64,000 nucleotides of DNA from Candidatus Gastranaerophilales bacterium (GTDB taxonomy: Bacteria > Cyanobacteriota > Vampirovibrionia > Gastranaerophilales > Gastranaerophilaceae). The stretch's first letter is position 1; every line of letters starts with the position of its first letter. The stretch lies in the NCBI GenBank assembly GCA_944325885.1, contig CALVBT010000004.1:248001-312000 (forward strand). Direction: 5' to 3'. Positions 52,626 to 62,366 of this stretch are shown here, piece after piece. The notes beneath the pieces are model-generated. The model was given only the letters and a program-made list of their open reading frames with translations, was not told where the DNA came from and did not search any database. The position numbers and the translations under genes were made by a program.

Positions 52626-54074
52626 ATGAAAATAATGTTTGTATCAGCAGAGGTTGCCCCTTTTTCAAAAGTTGGTGGGCTGGCGGATGTGGTTGGCAGT
52701 TTGCCAAAAGTTCTGGAAAAAATGGGTCACGAAGTGGCGATATTCACTCCGCTGCATGGCTGTATTGACCAGCAGAAATTTGGGATTCAAGAACTCGAAA
52801 ACTCAAAACTCACAATAGATTACAGTTATGGGCAGTATTATTTTACTTTAAAAATGGCAAAGCTCCCAGGAACAAAAAACGTAAATGTATTTTTTCTGGA
52901 TAACAACAAATATTTTGCACCGTTCCATGAGGTTTATCCACGCAGCATTGACACAAGATATGAACACGAAAGGTTTATTGCTTTTTCTCATGCGTCAATT
53001 GAATATGCAAAACTTTTGAATTTTAAACCCGATATAATTCATTCCAATGACTGGCATACAGCTATGATACCCGTTTATATGAAGGTGAATTATAAGGATG
53101 ACCCGTTCTTTAAAAATACAAAAAATTTCTTCTCCATTCACAATATTGCATATCAGGGCCAGTGGTTTGATGATTTGTTGTATTTTGCACAAATTGACCA
53201 CAAAGATGTGTGGAACTGCTGGGGTCTTGAGCATTTTGGCATGCTAAACTGGATGAAAGGCGCAATAAATTATAGCGACAGAGTTGTTGTTGTTTCGCCG
53301 AATTATGCAAATGAAATAAAAACTTATGAGGGGGGAAAGGGTCTTGATTGGACTTTGAACCATAATGCACACAAACTGCTCGGTATTTTAAACGGTGTGG
53401 ATTATGATGTGTTTAACCCTGCAACAGACAAATTGATTGCAAAAAATTATGACGTAAATCATATTGAGGATAAGGAAGCTAACAAAAAAGCTGTATTGGA
53501 ACAATTCGGGCTTCCGTACGAAAAGGATAAGCCTCTTATTGCTATTGTTTCGAGATTGGTTGAGCAAAAGGGTTTTGATTTGTTCGGGCCTGTGTGTGAA
53601 GATTTAAAGGGGCTTGATGCACAGTTTATATTGCTTGGAACAGGCGCACAGCATTATGAAGATATGTTCAGATATTTGAGCGGCACGAGTTCTAATTTTA
53701 GAGCAAAAATTGAATTTTCTGCTCAGCTCAGCAATCTTATGTACGCAGGTGCTGATATGTTTCTTATGCCGTCGGCTTTTGAGCCTTGCGGTTTGAGCCA
53801 GTTGATAGCTTTAAAATATGGTGCAATCCCCATAGTACGTGCAACAGGCGGTCTGGAAGACACAATAGTCGGCTATCCAATGGATAACGGCGACGGATTC
53901 AAATTCTGGAATTACAGCCCTTATGCAATGATGGACTGTATCCGTTATGCACTCGATATTTTTAAGGATAAGAAAGATTGGCGTCAAATTATGCAAAATG
54001 CTATGAACGCTGATTTTAGCTGGGACAACAGTGCCAAAAAATATGTAGAAGCATACAAAGAAGCTATAGGCTAA
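52626..54074 (+). CDS. glgA: Glycogen (starch) synthase
   Basis: A 482-residue GT5 synthase. The ADP-glucose site KVGGLADVVGSLP lies near residue 15; HSNDWHTAMIP, GILNGVDYDVFNP, AIVSRLVEQKGFDL, and the C-terminal EPCGLSQLIALKYG and ATGGLEDTIVG complete the GT-B fold. It elongates alpha-1,4-glucan from ADP-glucose. No other glycogen genes are adjacent. Confidence 0.96.
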   Translation: MKIMFVSAEVAPFSKVGGLADVVGSLPKVLEKMGHEVAIFTPLHGCIDQQKFGIQELENSKLTIDYSYGQYYFTLKMAKLPGTKNVNVFFLDNNKYFAPFHEVYPRSIDTRYEHERFIAFSHASIEYAKLLNFKPDIIHSNDWHTAMIPVYMKVNYKDDPFFKNTKNFFSIHNIAYQGQWFDDLLYFAQIDHKDVWNCWGLEHFGMLNWMKGAINYSDRVVVVSPNYANEIKTYEGGKGLDWTLNHNAHKLLGILNGVDYDVFNPATDKLIAKNYDVNHIEDKEANKKAVLEQFGLPYEKDKPLIAIVSRLVEQKGFDLFGPVCEDLKGLDAQFILLGTGAQHYEDMFRYLSGTSSNFRAKIEFSAQLSNLMYAGADMFLMPSAFEPCGLSQLIALKYGAIPIVRATGGLEDTIVGYPMDNGDGFKFWNYSPYAMMDCIRYALDIFKDKKDWRQIMQNAMNADFSWDNSAKKYVEAYKEAIG

Positions 54075-54093
54075 TTAAGTAAGTCAGCAGATT

Positions 54094-56004
54094 TTAGTCC
54101 TGTTGAGAAGATTCTTCTGACAGGCTGTCTTCTGATTCTTTTTCTGCTTCTGCAGCTTCTGCATCCACAAACGGAGTCTGTTTTTGCATCTTTATGCGTG
54201 AAATTCTGCGGCCGTCCATTTCCAGAATGGTATATGTAATATTTTTGTCTTCAATAACGTCATTTGGCTCAGGCTCTCTGCCCAAAAGCCCGAAAACATA
54301 ACCGCCGATTGTCTGAAAATCTTCGCTCGGTATATCAAGATCAAATTTTTTGTTTATGTCTTCGATATCCATTTTGCAGGATACATTCAATGTGTTGTCG
54401 TCTATTCTTACAACTTCCGGTGTTTCGACTTTATCAAATTCGTCATATATCTCGCCAACGATTTCTTCGAGGATATCTTCAATTGTAACTATACCTGCAA
54501 TGCCGCCATGTTCGTCTATAACAGCAGCAATTTGATTTTTTGAAGATGTAAAATCACTCAAAAGGTCTGAAATAAATTTGTTTTCCGGAACTATCAATAT
54601 TTCTCTTGTCAGAGTATCAATTGAAAAGTTTTCGTCAACATGGTTGTTTTTAATTACTTTTAAAACATCTTTTGCATTTATTACACCGATAATATTGTCC
54701 ACATTATCTCTGTAAACAGGGATTCTTGTGTGACCGGAGCTTATAATCATGTCTGCAAGAGCTTCCAGTTTTTCTTCTGCGCTTACCATGAAAACTTCCG
54801 GTCTTGGCACCATGATTTCTTTTACTACAGTATTTGCAAACTCAAAGAAATTCTTGAGCATAGTTGCTTCATGGCTGTCTATTGTTTCAATTTTTTCGCC
54901 TTCTTTGATGAGTTTGTAGAATTTTTCTTCCCAGTTATCTTCGGCATCATGTGCCTGCAGTTCTATTGTGATATGTGTAATATTTTTTATTACCTTTTTA
55001 ATTTTGCGCTCGAGCATATCAGCAATGTCATCAGCGTCTTTCATCTGTGTTTCAGGATCGACTTCAATCGTCATGTTGATGATTAAGCCGGAAGACCCTA
55101 AATCGATTGTTTTGAGTTCTATAACATCTGTAATGCCGTGAATGGTTGAGGCAACGTGTCTTATTTTTTCTTCAACATCCGGTTCTGCAGATTGTACGGT
55201 CAGGCTGTTTACGTTGTTTTTGAGCAAATAAATAGCCAGGAAAAACAGTATTGTACCGATTATGATAGATGCAATAGCATCGGGGATGTATGCAAGATGA
55301 ACCGGCATAACAAATTTTGCCAGAGTAAGAGCGATAAAAGCAACAACTACACCGCTCAGGGCAGCAGTGTCTTCGTACCATACAAATTTTGTTGTAGGGC
55401 TTTTTATTTCGCCAATATATTTTATAGAGCGGAAAAATTCTTTTATAGGATTTTTTTCTTCAATACCGACCTCGTGCAATACTGCTTTGGACGCACTAAT
55501 AACAGCCCAGGCCTCGAACATAATGCTGCAAAGCAGTGCAATCGCTATGGCATTGTAATGTAATAATAAATCACTTGCTTCTTCTGCGTGGAGCAGTTTT
55601 TCAAATCCGTGATAAATAGCCACAAAAGTACCGCCTAGCATTAATATAGAAGCAAACATTGCCCAGACATTGGCCTCGAGTCCGTAACCAAAGGGGTGAG
55701 CATTGTCAGCAGGGCGGGAGCCTCTTTTTATACCAACAAGAAGGCATATACTGTTAAAAGAGTCTACACCGGAGTGGATTGCTTCTGCCAGCATTGCGGA
55801 GCTTGAAGAAAAGAAGAAGCAAATAAGTTTTACCAGCGCAATGCCGATATTTGCAATAAAAGCTTTTATTACCGCTACAAATTTTGAATTATCTATTTTT
55901 TCCTGAGAAGCCGGTTGTTCTATAGAAACCGTAATTTTTGTTTCGTTATTGTTATTAGTTGATTCTTTGTTTGAAAGTTCTACGTTATTACTGTCAGATG
56001 ACAT
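54094..56004 (-). CDS. Cation diffusion facilitator fused to CBS pair and CorC/HlyC domain
   Basis: A 636-residue fusion. Residues 40-265 form a six-helix CDF transporter with the metal motif AEAIHSGVDSF (H77, D81) and the YEDTAALSG element (E211, D212) that resembles the SLC30A9-like branch; 270-350 are the CDF cytoplasmic dimerisation domain. Residues 395-525 are two CBS domains in the CorC arrangement (MVPRPEVFMVSAEE; IDEHGGIAGIVTIEDILEEI), and 530-608 a CorC/HlyC transporter-associated domain. CorC domains normally join DUF21 transporters. It likely exports a divalent metal under nucleotide or metal control. The reading frame is uninterrupted and has AAGGAT upstream. Confidence 0.85.
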   Translation of the reverse strand: MSSDSNNVELSNKESTNNNNETKITVSIEQPASQEKIDNSKFVAVIKAFIANIGIALVKLICFFFSSSSAMLAEAIHSGVDSFNSICLLVGIKRGSRPADNAHPFGYGLEANVWAMFASILMLGGTFVAIYHGFEKLLHAEEASDLLLHYNAIAIALLCSIMFEAWAVISASKAVLHEVGIEEKNPIKEFFRSIKYIGEIKSPTTKFVWYEDTAALSGVVVAFIALTLAKFVMPVHLAYIPDAIASIIIGTILFFLAIYLLKNNVNSLTVQSAEPDVEEKIRHVASTIHGITDVIELKTIDLGSSGLIINMTIEVDPETQMKDADDIADMLERKIKKVIKNITHITIELQAHDAEDNWEEKFYKLIKEGEKIETIDSHEATMLKNFFEFANTVVKEIMVPRPEVFMVSAEEKLEALADMIISSGHTRIPVYRDNVDNIIGVINAKDVLKVIKNNHVDENFSIDTLTREILIVPENKFISDLLSDFTSSKNQIAAVIDEHGGIAGIVTIEDILEEIVGEIYDEFDKVETPEVVRIDDNTLNVSCKMDIEDINKKFDLDIPSEDFQTIGGYVFGLLGREPEPNDVIEDKNITYTILEMDGRRISRIKMQKQTPFVDAEAAEAEKESEDSLSEESSQQD

Positions 56005-56093
56005 TTTTTATCCTTATAAATTTAACCGAATAATAATTTATTATATATAATAACGGGAAAACAGTCAGTTTGCAATTATACTAAGATTACAAG

Positions 56094-56525
56094 TTATTTC
56101 CACAGTGTTAGTTTTGTTTCTTCATCAATTTCTCTTATTAAATCTTCTCCGAGAAATTCCTGTATAATAACTTCGCCAGCAAAAACAGATGTTCCTGCTG
56201 CCAGATGTCCGCCAATACATTTGCCTTTTTTGTCTGCAGCAACAATATGTACATGGCAGAAGGGTTTTCCGTCTTTTATGGAAATATTGCCGGAGCAGGA
56301 AACTATTTCCATAGCTTCGTCATAGGCGTAGGTTGTATAAACATACTGTTTTGTTTCCTGATCATAGAATCCGAGTTTTAAACTTGATACAGCTCCGATA
56401 GCACTGATTGAGCCTGCTTTTATGTTTTCGTCGTGGCAGATTTTGTTTAATTCTTCTAACAAATCAGACTGATAGTTGAGTTTTGCAATAAAAGTTCTGC
56501 CTTTTTCAAATTGCTTTAAGTACAT
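56094..56525 (-). CDS. PPC (DUF296) domain protein
   Basis: A 143-residue protein made of one PPC/PCC domain: AGSISAIGAVSSLKLGFYD, then CHVHIVAADKKGKCIGGHL, with histidines placed like the metal ligands of bacterial DUF296 proteins. Bacterial members are of unknown function; plant relatives carry AT-hooks, absent here. It has its own AT-rich upstream region and lies next to the CDF-CorC gene on the same strand. Confidence 0.85.
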   Translation of the reverse strand: MYLKQFEKGRTFIAKLNYQSDLLEELNKICHDENIKAGSISAIGAVSSLKLGFYDQETKQYVYTTYAYDEAMEIVSCSGNISIKDGKPFCHVHIVAADKKGKCIGGHLAAGTSVFAGEVIIQEFLGEDLIREIDEETKLTLWK

Positions 56526-56709
56526 TTTTTTCCCTTATTTTAATTCTTTTTACAAAGATTTGAGCTATTTACCGTATTTTCATTATTTCAAAAATAATAT
56601 ATAATTATCCAAGTTATAACTTTTTTTTAAAGTTTTGTAAAGTTTATCACAAAAGTTATAAAGTTTTGGCTGGAATTAGTCGAAATAAATAATGTAATAT
56701 GGTGTATGT

Positions 56710-57840
56710 ATGGAAAATTTTGCATTATTAAAAGAAGATTCTTTTGAAGAAAGCTTAGGCGAAATTCTTCAGGTGAATCCAAAAAATGAAAAGCATACGA
56801 TTCTGCTTGTAGATGACGAGGTAAACAACCTGCAGCTTTTGCGCAGAACTCTTCGTCACGATTATAATATATTGACTGCATCTAACGGCAAAGAAGCCCT
56901 TGAAATTGTTGAAGGCAAAGGGGATGAAATCGCTCTTATTGTAAGCGACCAGAAAATGCCGGAAATGGAAGGTACCGAGTTTTTAAAACGGGTTGCAGGA
57001 GAATATCCTGATATTGTAAAAATTCTTTTGACAGGGCATCTGGATGTGGATGCTATTGTTGATTCTATCAATGACTGTCATTTGTACCAGTATATTGTAA
57101 AACCTTTTGACCCTGAAGAGTTGAAATTGACAATAGACTCCGGTATAAAAAAGTTTGATTTGGTAAATAACAAAACAGTTATTCTCAAAGATTTGAGAGA
57201 ACTTTTTTACAAAACCATTAAACTTATTGCCTCGGCTCTGGACGCAAAAGACCCGTACACTCACGGACATTCTTTGCGTGTAACAATGTATTCTTTGATA
57301 CTGGCAAAAAATTTGAATCTTGATGATACAACGCTGGAAGAAATAGAAACAGCAGGATTGCTTCATGATATAGGCAAAATCGGTATCCCTCAGAGCATTC
57401 TGTGCAAACCCGGAAAACTTACGGATGAAGAATATGAGGTTATGAAATCTCATCCCGCACAGGCGGAAAAAATGCTTATGGGGATCAAAAAGCTTACAGT
57501 TGTTTCCAACTGGCTGCGCTGCCATCACGAAAGATGGGACGGCAAAGGCTATCCAAACGGCCTTAAGGGAGAAGAGATTCCTATTTCCGGCCGTATAATA
57601 GCACTGGCAGATACTTATGATGCAATAACTTCTACACGTTCTTATCGTCAGGCACTTTCTCACGAAACCGCTATGGCAGAAATAAAAAGATGTGCAGGTA
57701 CCCAGTTTGACCCTGTTCTGGCGGATTTGTTTATCAAATGCTCTGACGAAATCAAGGCAGCAAAAGAAGACCCTGATACTTATTATCCAAAATACAGCTA
57801 TCTTCAAAAAATTATTTACGAAAATAAAAAACTTACGTAA
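56710..57840 (+). CDS. Response regulator with HD-GYP domain
   Basis: A 376-residue protein. The receiver domain (about 33-150) has LLVDDEVNN, the phosphoacceptor in IVSDQKMPEMEG, LLTGH and IVKPFDPEEL. The HD-GYP domain (about 165-360) has the HD motif GLLHDIGKIGIP, HHERWDGKGYPNGL (GYP) and IIALADTYDAITS. HD-GYP enzymes degrade c-di-GMP, affecting motility and attachment. No kinase gene is adjacent. A TAATAT at 56695-56700 ends nine bases before the ATG and no Shine-Dalgarno is visible, so it may be leaderless. Its end overlaps the convergent UbiA-type gene by eight bases. Confidence 0.93.
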   Translation: MENFALLKEDSFEESLGEILQVNPKNEKHTILLVDDEVNNLQLLRRTLRHDYNILTASNGKEALEIVEGKGDEIALIVSDQKMPEMEGTEFLKRVAGEYPDIVKILLTGHLDVDAIVDSINDCHLYQYIVKPFDPEELKLTIDSGIKKFDLVNNKTVILKDLRELFYKTIKLIASALDAKDPYTHGHSLRVTMYSLILAKNLNLDDTTLEEIETAGLLHDIGKIGIPQSILCKPGKLTDEEYEVMKSHPAQAEKMLMGIKKLTVVSNWLRCHHERWDGKGYPNGLKGEEIPISGRIIALADTYDAITSTRSYRQALSHETAMAEIKRCAGTQFDPVLADLFIKCSDEIKAAKEDPDTYYPKYSYLQKIIYENKKLT

Positions 57841-58732
57841 AGCTGATTACGCATAGTATCGCAAAGACAAGTACAAATTTTTGTACATTGTTCATTGCTG
57901 TCATAAAATCTTTTTCGTCTTTGATTTCTTTGTCTATATACTTTTGCAGAGTTTTTATTGTACTCAATGCAGGGATTATGGATATAAAAATCAGTGTGTA
58001 TTTTACGGGAAAAATGTGTGAGTGAATTCCGAGAAACAGGTTTGCGTATATTAAAAAGATAACAAAAATGTAAAAGAAATAGGCGTTTTCTTTGCTGCCT
58101 GTCAGCACGGGTATTGTTTTTTTACCTGCAATTTTGTCAGAATTGTAGTCCAGAAAAAAGTCAGTGTACAAAAGACATATTGTCACAAGAGCAAAAGAAA
58201 CCGAAAGCCAGATGAGTTTTGTACAAAACTCTCCTGTCATCACGTAATAAACACCCGTAAATAAAAGAGGTGAAAAAATTGTGCCAATAATAATTTCACT
58301 CAGGCCAAAATAGCCGGATTTCGGGTACAAAAGACATAAAAATCCTGTGACTGCCATTATTATTAATACAGGTAATTTGTATATTTCTATAAAAAATATC
58401 CCGACAATGACGGCTGCCATAAAAAGAAAAAGACAGACCCTGAGTGCTTTTGGTATTGTGAGCAGGTTTTGTTCAAAACATCTGCATTTGCCTTTTTTTA
58501 AGTTTAAATCGTGTTTTTCTTTGCGTGATTTTAAATAATTTTTGTAATCTATAACATCATCAAAAAGATTTGCACCAAGGTGCGCACAAATTATTCCGGC
58601 CAGAGCTATGAGTCCATGGACTACATTCCCCCCGTCAAAATATGCAAGGGCAAACGGAATCATCCACGCTGTAATAGACATGGGCAGAGAATATGCACGG
58701 GTACAATCTAACCAGAATAGAAAATTTTTCAT
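57833..58732 (-). CDS. UbiA-family prenyltransferase (MenA-like)
   Basis: A 299-residue membrane protein with about eight helices and the two aspartate-rich motifs of the family: NLFDDVIDY (near residue 55) and DFFLDYNSDKIAGKKT (near residue 190). The family attaches polyprenyl chains to aromatic acceptors; the second motif and length suggest MenA-type menaquinone synthesis, but other acceptors are possible since no menaquinone genes are nearby. Confidence 0.85.
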   Translation of the reverse strand: MKNFLFWLDCTRAYSLPMSITAWMIPFALAYFDGGNVVHGLIALAGIICAHLGANLFDDVIDYKNYLKSRKEKHDLNLKKGKCRCFEQNLLTIPKALRVCLFLFMAAVIVGIFFIEIYKLPVLIIMAVTGFLCLLYPKSGYFGLSEIIIGTIFSPLLFTGVYYVMTGEFCTKLIWLSVSFALVTICLLYTDFFLDYNSDKIAGKKTIPVLTGSKENAYFFYIFVIFLIYANLFLGIHSHIFPVKYTLIFISIIPALSTIKTLQKYIDKEIKDEKDFMTAMNNVQKFVLVFAILCVISFT

Positions 58733-58869
58733 AATAATAAGAATACCATAAAATATTTAATTTTAAGTTTTGTTAACAAAATATCTCCATGGTAGCAAAA
58801 AATTTTTTATTACGATTTCATGCATGTGTAAACTCCTCTATAAACTCCGTAATACTAATTCTATCCATC

Positions 58870-58907
58870 TCGGCTTAATCTTCGATAAGAAAGAGCCGAT
58901 TTTTTTT
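58870..58907 (+). terminator. Intrinsic terminator of an unassigned plus-strand transcript
   Basis: TCGGCT and AGCCGA pair around an 18-base loop with a small inner CTT/AAG stem, followed by eight T residues. No plus-strand gene ends nearby, so it points to a short non-coding transcript starting in the 58733-58869 gap. Confidence 0.6.
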
Positions 58908-58935
58908 ATTTAAATAAGGTTTGTAAATAAAATAT

Positions 58936-58949
58936 CGCTTGCAGAAGCG
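58936..58949. other. Small perfect hairpin
   Basis: CGCTT and AAGCG form a perfect 5-bp stem with a GCAG loop, between two terminator-like hairpins. No T-tract follows. Confidence 0.4.
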
Positions 58950-58959
58950 TTAATTATAT

Positions 58960-58990
58960 GACTCTTGCTTAATGTAGGAGTCTTTTTTTT
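58960..58990 (+). terminator. Second intrinsic terminator before spoIID-like gene
   Basis: GACTC and GAGTC pair with a 13-base loop and are followed by eight T residues. It is 34 bases upstream of the spoIID-like start, so that gene's promoter must overlap or follow it (a TTATAAA lies near 58998). Confidence 0.5.
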
Positions 58991-59023
58991 GTTTTTATTA
59001 TAAAATCTTTGTAAGAGAGAGTT

Positions 59024-60745
59024 ATGTTTAAATTTAAAAATTTATTATCAATTTTAATAATGATATTTGCTATCACAACAGCGGCACCTTGTATTGCAGT
59101 GAGTGCAAATCAGGGTAGAATGGTCAGAGTAGGGATTAGTGATGCAAAGTTTCAAAATTATTATTTTAATACAATAAATGTCAGTGCAACTGACAATTTT
59201 CGTCTGAGCGACAAGGCTTCTGACACAGTGATTGCTGACTTTGGCGCATTAGAGGATGTAAATATTAAAATAAAAGATAATCTTTTTACTGTCACACAGG
59301 CATCTACTGTTATTGCAGAGAATATAAAAGGGCCTGTGGTGGTGGAATCGGATAACGGCTATGTCACTGTTACGGGATTGAATCGTGCCGGAAAACCTGC
59401 ATATTACCGCGGCACTTTTGAGATTACAAAAGCACCGAAAAAGGACAACCAGTTTAATGTAATAAATGTTCTGGATTTGGAGTCTTATTTAAGAGGCGTT
59501 GTCCCTAACGAAATGCCTGTGCGTTTTGGCTTTGAGGCATTGAAGGCTCAGGCTGTTCTTGCGAGAAATTATGTACTTATGCCAAGAGAGCAGAATTATC
59601 ACAATTTTGATGTTTGTGATTCTGTTGCATGTCAGGTGTATTTTGGTGCAAATACCGAGCAGGAACTGTCGGACAAAGCTGTTTATGAAACGGAAAATAT
59701 TGTAGCAATGCACGAAGGTCAGCTGGTACTCGCTTTATACAGTTCTACAGCCGGCGGATATACAGAAAGTTATGAAAACGCTTTTTCTACGGATTTGGCC
59801 AACGGAGTTAGGCTTTTTCCGGGTTCGCCAAAGCCGTTTTTAAAGGGCGTTCCCGATTGTGCCGATACACCGGTTTTGACTTCTGAGTCTGCTGCCAGAG
59901 AATTTTACACCACTACTCCGGAAACTTTTGATAACAAGTCACCGTATTTTCGCTGGACAAAAGAGTGGGAAAAATCCGAGCTTGAGAATGTTTTGAAAAA
60001 AACATTGATAACTCAATCAAAAGCAGGTTTTGTAAAACCAAAACTCACAAGACCGGAAGACTTTGGTTCTTTAAAAGATATAAAGGTCACAAGGCGTGGA
60101 GTTTCCGGCAAGGCGATGTTTATTGATATTGTAACAAGCAAGGGAACATACACTGTCAGCAAAGAGCTGCCTATCAGGCGTACTTTTCAAAAAGACGGGA
60201 TTTCTTTGCCTTCGGCAAATGTGATTTTTGATATTGAAAAAGCTACGGAATCAAAAACAGACGACAGTCTGAAAGACAAATTGACTCCGGCAAAATCTTA
60301 TACAAAAATAGTTGCAAGAGGCGGCGGCTTTGGACACGGTGTGGGCATGAGCCAGTATGGTGCAGGTGCTATGGGAGAAGAGGGTTATTCTTATTCTGAT
60401 ATAGTACAGCACTATTTTAAAAATACGGCAATAGGCACATATCCTGTTGAGTTGTCTAATGACACGGGTCATGATACAGAGTCGCAGGTTTTTTATACAA
60501 AGAACAAAAAGGCTTATCTTGTTGTAGAAAACAAGTTCCAGTTTTCGGATTTGACAGTGGTATTAAACGGGCAGGAGCTGCATGTAGAAGTAATTCCTAA
60601 ACTTTTTAAACCTGAAAAATATGACATAAGTCCATATCTTAAAAAAGGTGAAAACAAAATCACATATATTTTGCCCTATTCGGATTTGCATAAAAAATCT
60701 GTAAGGGTTTATGTTGAATTAAATGAGGCTAAAAATGATAAATAA
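59024..60745 (+). CDS. SpoIID/LytB-domain protein
   Basis: A 573-residue secreted protein. Signal peptide at residues 1-30; SpoIID domain from about 135 to 480 with VLDLESYLRGVVPNEMP, FEALKAQAVLARNY, YSSTAGGYTES and the C-terminal GFGHGVGMSQYGAGAM. SpoIID proteins are lytic transglycosylases acting on denuded glycan; in non-sporulating bacteria and cyanobacteria they act in general wall remodelling. The last 90 residues add a beta-rich domain. It heads an operon with murJ and tsaC. Confidence 0.92.
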   Translation: MFKFKNLLSILIMIFAITTAAPCIAVSANQGRMVRVGISDAKFQNYYFNTINVSATDNFRLSDKASDTVIADFGALEDVNIKIKDNLFTVTQASTVIAENIKGPVVVESDNGYVTVTGLNRAGKPAYYRGTFEITKAPKKDNQFNVINVLDLESYLRGVVPNEMPVRFGFEALKAQAVLARNYVLMPREQNYHNFDVCDSVACQVYFGANTEQELSDKAVYETENIVAMHEGQLVLALYSSTAGGYTESYENAFSTDLANGVRLFPGSPKPFLKGVPDCADTPVLTSESAAREFYTTTPETFDNKSPYFRWTKEWEKSELENVLKKTLITQSKAGFVKPKLTRPEDFGSLKDIKVTRRGVSGKAMFIDIVTSKGTYTVSKELPIRRTFQKDGISLPSANVIFDIEKATESKTDDSLKDKLTPAKSYTKIVARGGGFGHGVGMSQYGAGAMGEEGYSYSDIVQHYFKNTAIGTYPVELSNDTGHDTESQVFYTKNKKAYLVVENKFQFSDLTVVLNGQELHVEVIPKLFKPEKYDISPYLKKGENKITYILPYSDLHKKSVRVYVELNEAKNDK

Positions 60746-62363
60746 TGAAACTGCTGATATAGAAACGACTCATGAGTCGGGGCATGCAACAAAAACACAG
60801 AGCCTGTTAAAAGCAGCCTGGATTATTGCTTTTGTCACAATAATAAGCAAGTTAATAGGTTTTTTGCGTGATGTTGTGATTGCAAATTTTTACGGTGCAG
60901 GCATGGTTTCTGACGCATATTTTTATGCTTATCAAATACCGGCAATCTCCATTATACTTTTGGGAGGAATAGGCGGGCCTTTTCATAGTGCCGTTGTTTC
61001 TGTTTTTTCCAAAATGATACCGAACCTTGAAGAAAAAGCCTCGCCCGAGGTGAATAAATTATTTAACACATTTTTAACAAGTTCTTTTCTTGTGTTTCTC
61101 GTACTCGGGGTTTTGGTTTTTGCATTTTCCGACATAATTATGAAGGTGATAATCTCTAACGGCTCACCGGAGTTGATAAGGCTTGCGAGTTTGCATTTAA
61201 AGATTATGGCTCCTGTTTTGACGGTAGGCGGTGTTGTCGGTATTTATTACGGGATATTGATTGTTTATAAAGAATTTTTGATACCTAATATTTCGCCTAT
61301 ATTGATGAGTGTAGCTATTATTGCAATAATATCGCTTGTGCATAATGATAATTCAGGACTTGTGCTTGCTCTGGCTACTACAATAGGTGCTTTGTGCCAG
61401 TTTGTGTATCAATTGCCAAAGCTCAAACAGCTGGGGTTTAAATTCCGTCCGAATCTTGATGTTTTTAACAACCCTCAGTATAAAAATATTCTGGAGCTGT
61501 TGTTCCCTGCTATTTTGAGCAGCACTGTAGGTCAGGTTTATATTTATGTTGATATGTTTTTTGCCTCACAGCTGCAAGAGGGTGCATGGTCTGCTATCGG
61601 TTATGCAAACAGGTTGTTTCAGTTTCCGGTCGGGGTGCTTGTGACAGCGTTTCTTGTCCCGCTGTTCCCTATTTTTTCAAAACTTGTTGGGGAAAAAGAT
61701 TATGACAATATAAGATATTATTTTAACAAGGGTGTCGGGCTTTTAAATTTTGTGGCTTTTCCGATACTTGTTTTGATAATACTGCTTTCTACAAACGCAA
61801 TACAGTTGATTTTCCAAAGAGGTGCGTTTAATGAAGTTGCGACAATGATGGTGTCAGAGGCACTTTGTTATTTATCAATTTCTATCATATTTTATGTGTT
61901 TAGAGATTCCATAACCAGAGTGTTTTATGCTTTTAATGACTCAAAGACTCCTTTTCTTGTTGCGTTGTCTTCTATTGTGATTAAGTTTATTTTGAACTTT
62001 TTCTTTGTAAAACAACTGGGCATAGGCGGTATTACACTTTCAACTTCTTTTGTAACTTTGATAAACGGCTTCTGGCTCGGATTGTTGATTAAGAAAAAAA
62101 TGAGCATGGATTATGGTATTTATTTTAAAAACCTTTTGAAGATGTCTGTAATCTCTGTTGCTACATATTATGTTTGCCTCGGGGCTTACAAGCTGTGGGA
62201 CGCTCACATTGCAGTTTCTCCTTTGACATTGATTGTAAAAATAATAGTAATAACTTTATTGTGCGCAGTTGTTTACAGCATTTTTGCTGCAATTGTCAGG
62301 ATACCGTATGTGTTTGAATTGTACGGAAGGGCAAAAGGCAAGTTGATGAGGTTCAGAAAGTAG
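60735..62363 (+). CDS. murJ: Lipid II flippase MurJ
   Basis: A MviN/MurJ protein of about 542 residues with 14 predicted helices. The N-terminal WIIAFVTIISKLIGFLRDVV and FYGAGMVSDAYFYAYQIP are typical, as are FFASQLQEGAWSAIGYANR, LFQFPVGVL and GAFNEVAT. It moves lipid II to the outer face of the inner membrane. ATG 60735 has GAGG upstream; ATG 60723 is four codons earlier. The start overlaps the spoIID-like gene by 11 bases. Confidence 0.95.
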   Translation: MINNETADIETTHESGHATKTQSLLKAAWIIAFVTIISKLIGFLRDVVIANFYGAGMVSDAYFYAYQIPAISIILLGGIGGPFHSAVVSVFSKMIPNLEEKASPEVNKLFNTFLTSSFLVFLVLGVLVFAFSDIIMKVIISNGSPELIRLASLHLKIMAPVLTVGGVVGIYYGILIVYKEFLIPNISPILMSVAIIAIISLVHNDNSGLVLALATTIGALCQFVYQLPKLKQLGFKFRPNLDVFNNPQYKNILELLFPAILSSTVGQVYIYVDMFFASQLQEGAWSAIGYANRLFQFPVGVLVTAFLVPLFPIFSKLVGEKDYDNIRYYFNKGVGLLNFVAFPILVLIILLSTNAIQLIFQRGAFNEVATMMVSEALCYLSISIIFYVFRDSITRVFYAFNDSKTPFLVALSSIVIKFILNFFFVKQLGIGGITLSTSFVTLINGFWLGLLIKKKMSMDYGIYFKNLLKMSVISVATYYVCLGAYKLWDAHIAVSPLTLIVKIIVITLLCAVVYSIFAAIVRIPYVFELYGRAKGKLMRFRK

Positions 62364-62366
62364 TTT

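Noticed and set aside
56983-57807. Long minus-strand frame opposite the HD-GYP regulator
   Set aside because: The plus strand encodes complete receiver and HD-GYP domains here; the antisense frame has low-quality composition rich in Cys, Phe and Arg.
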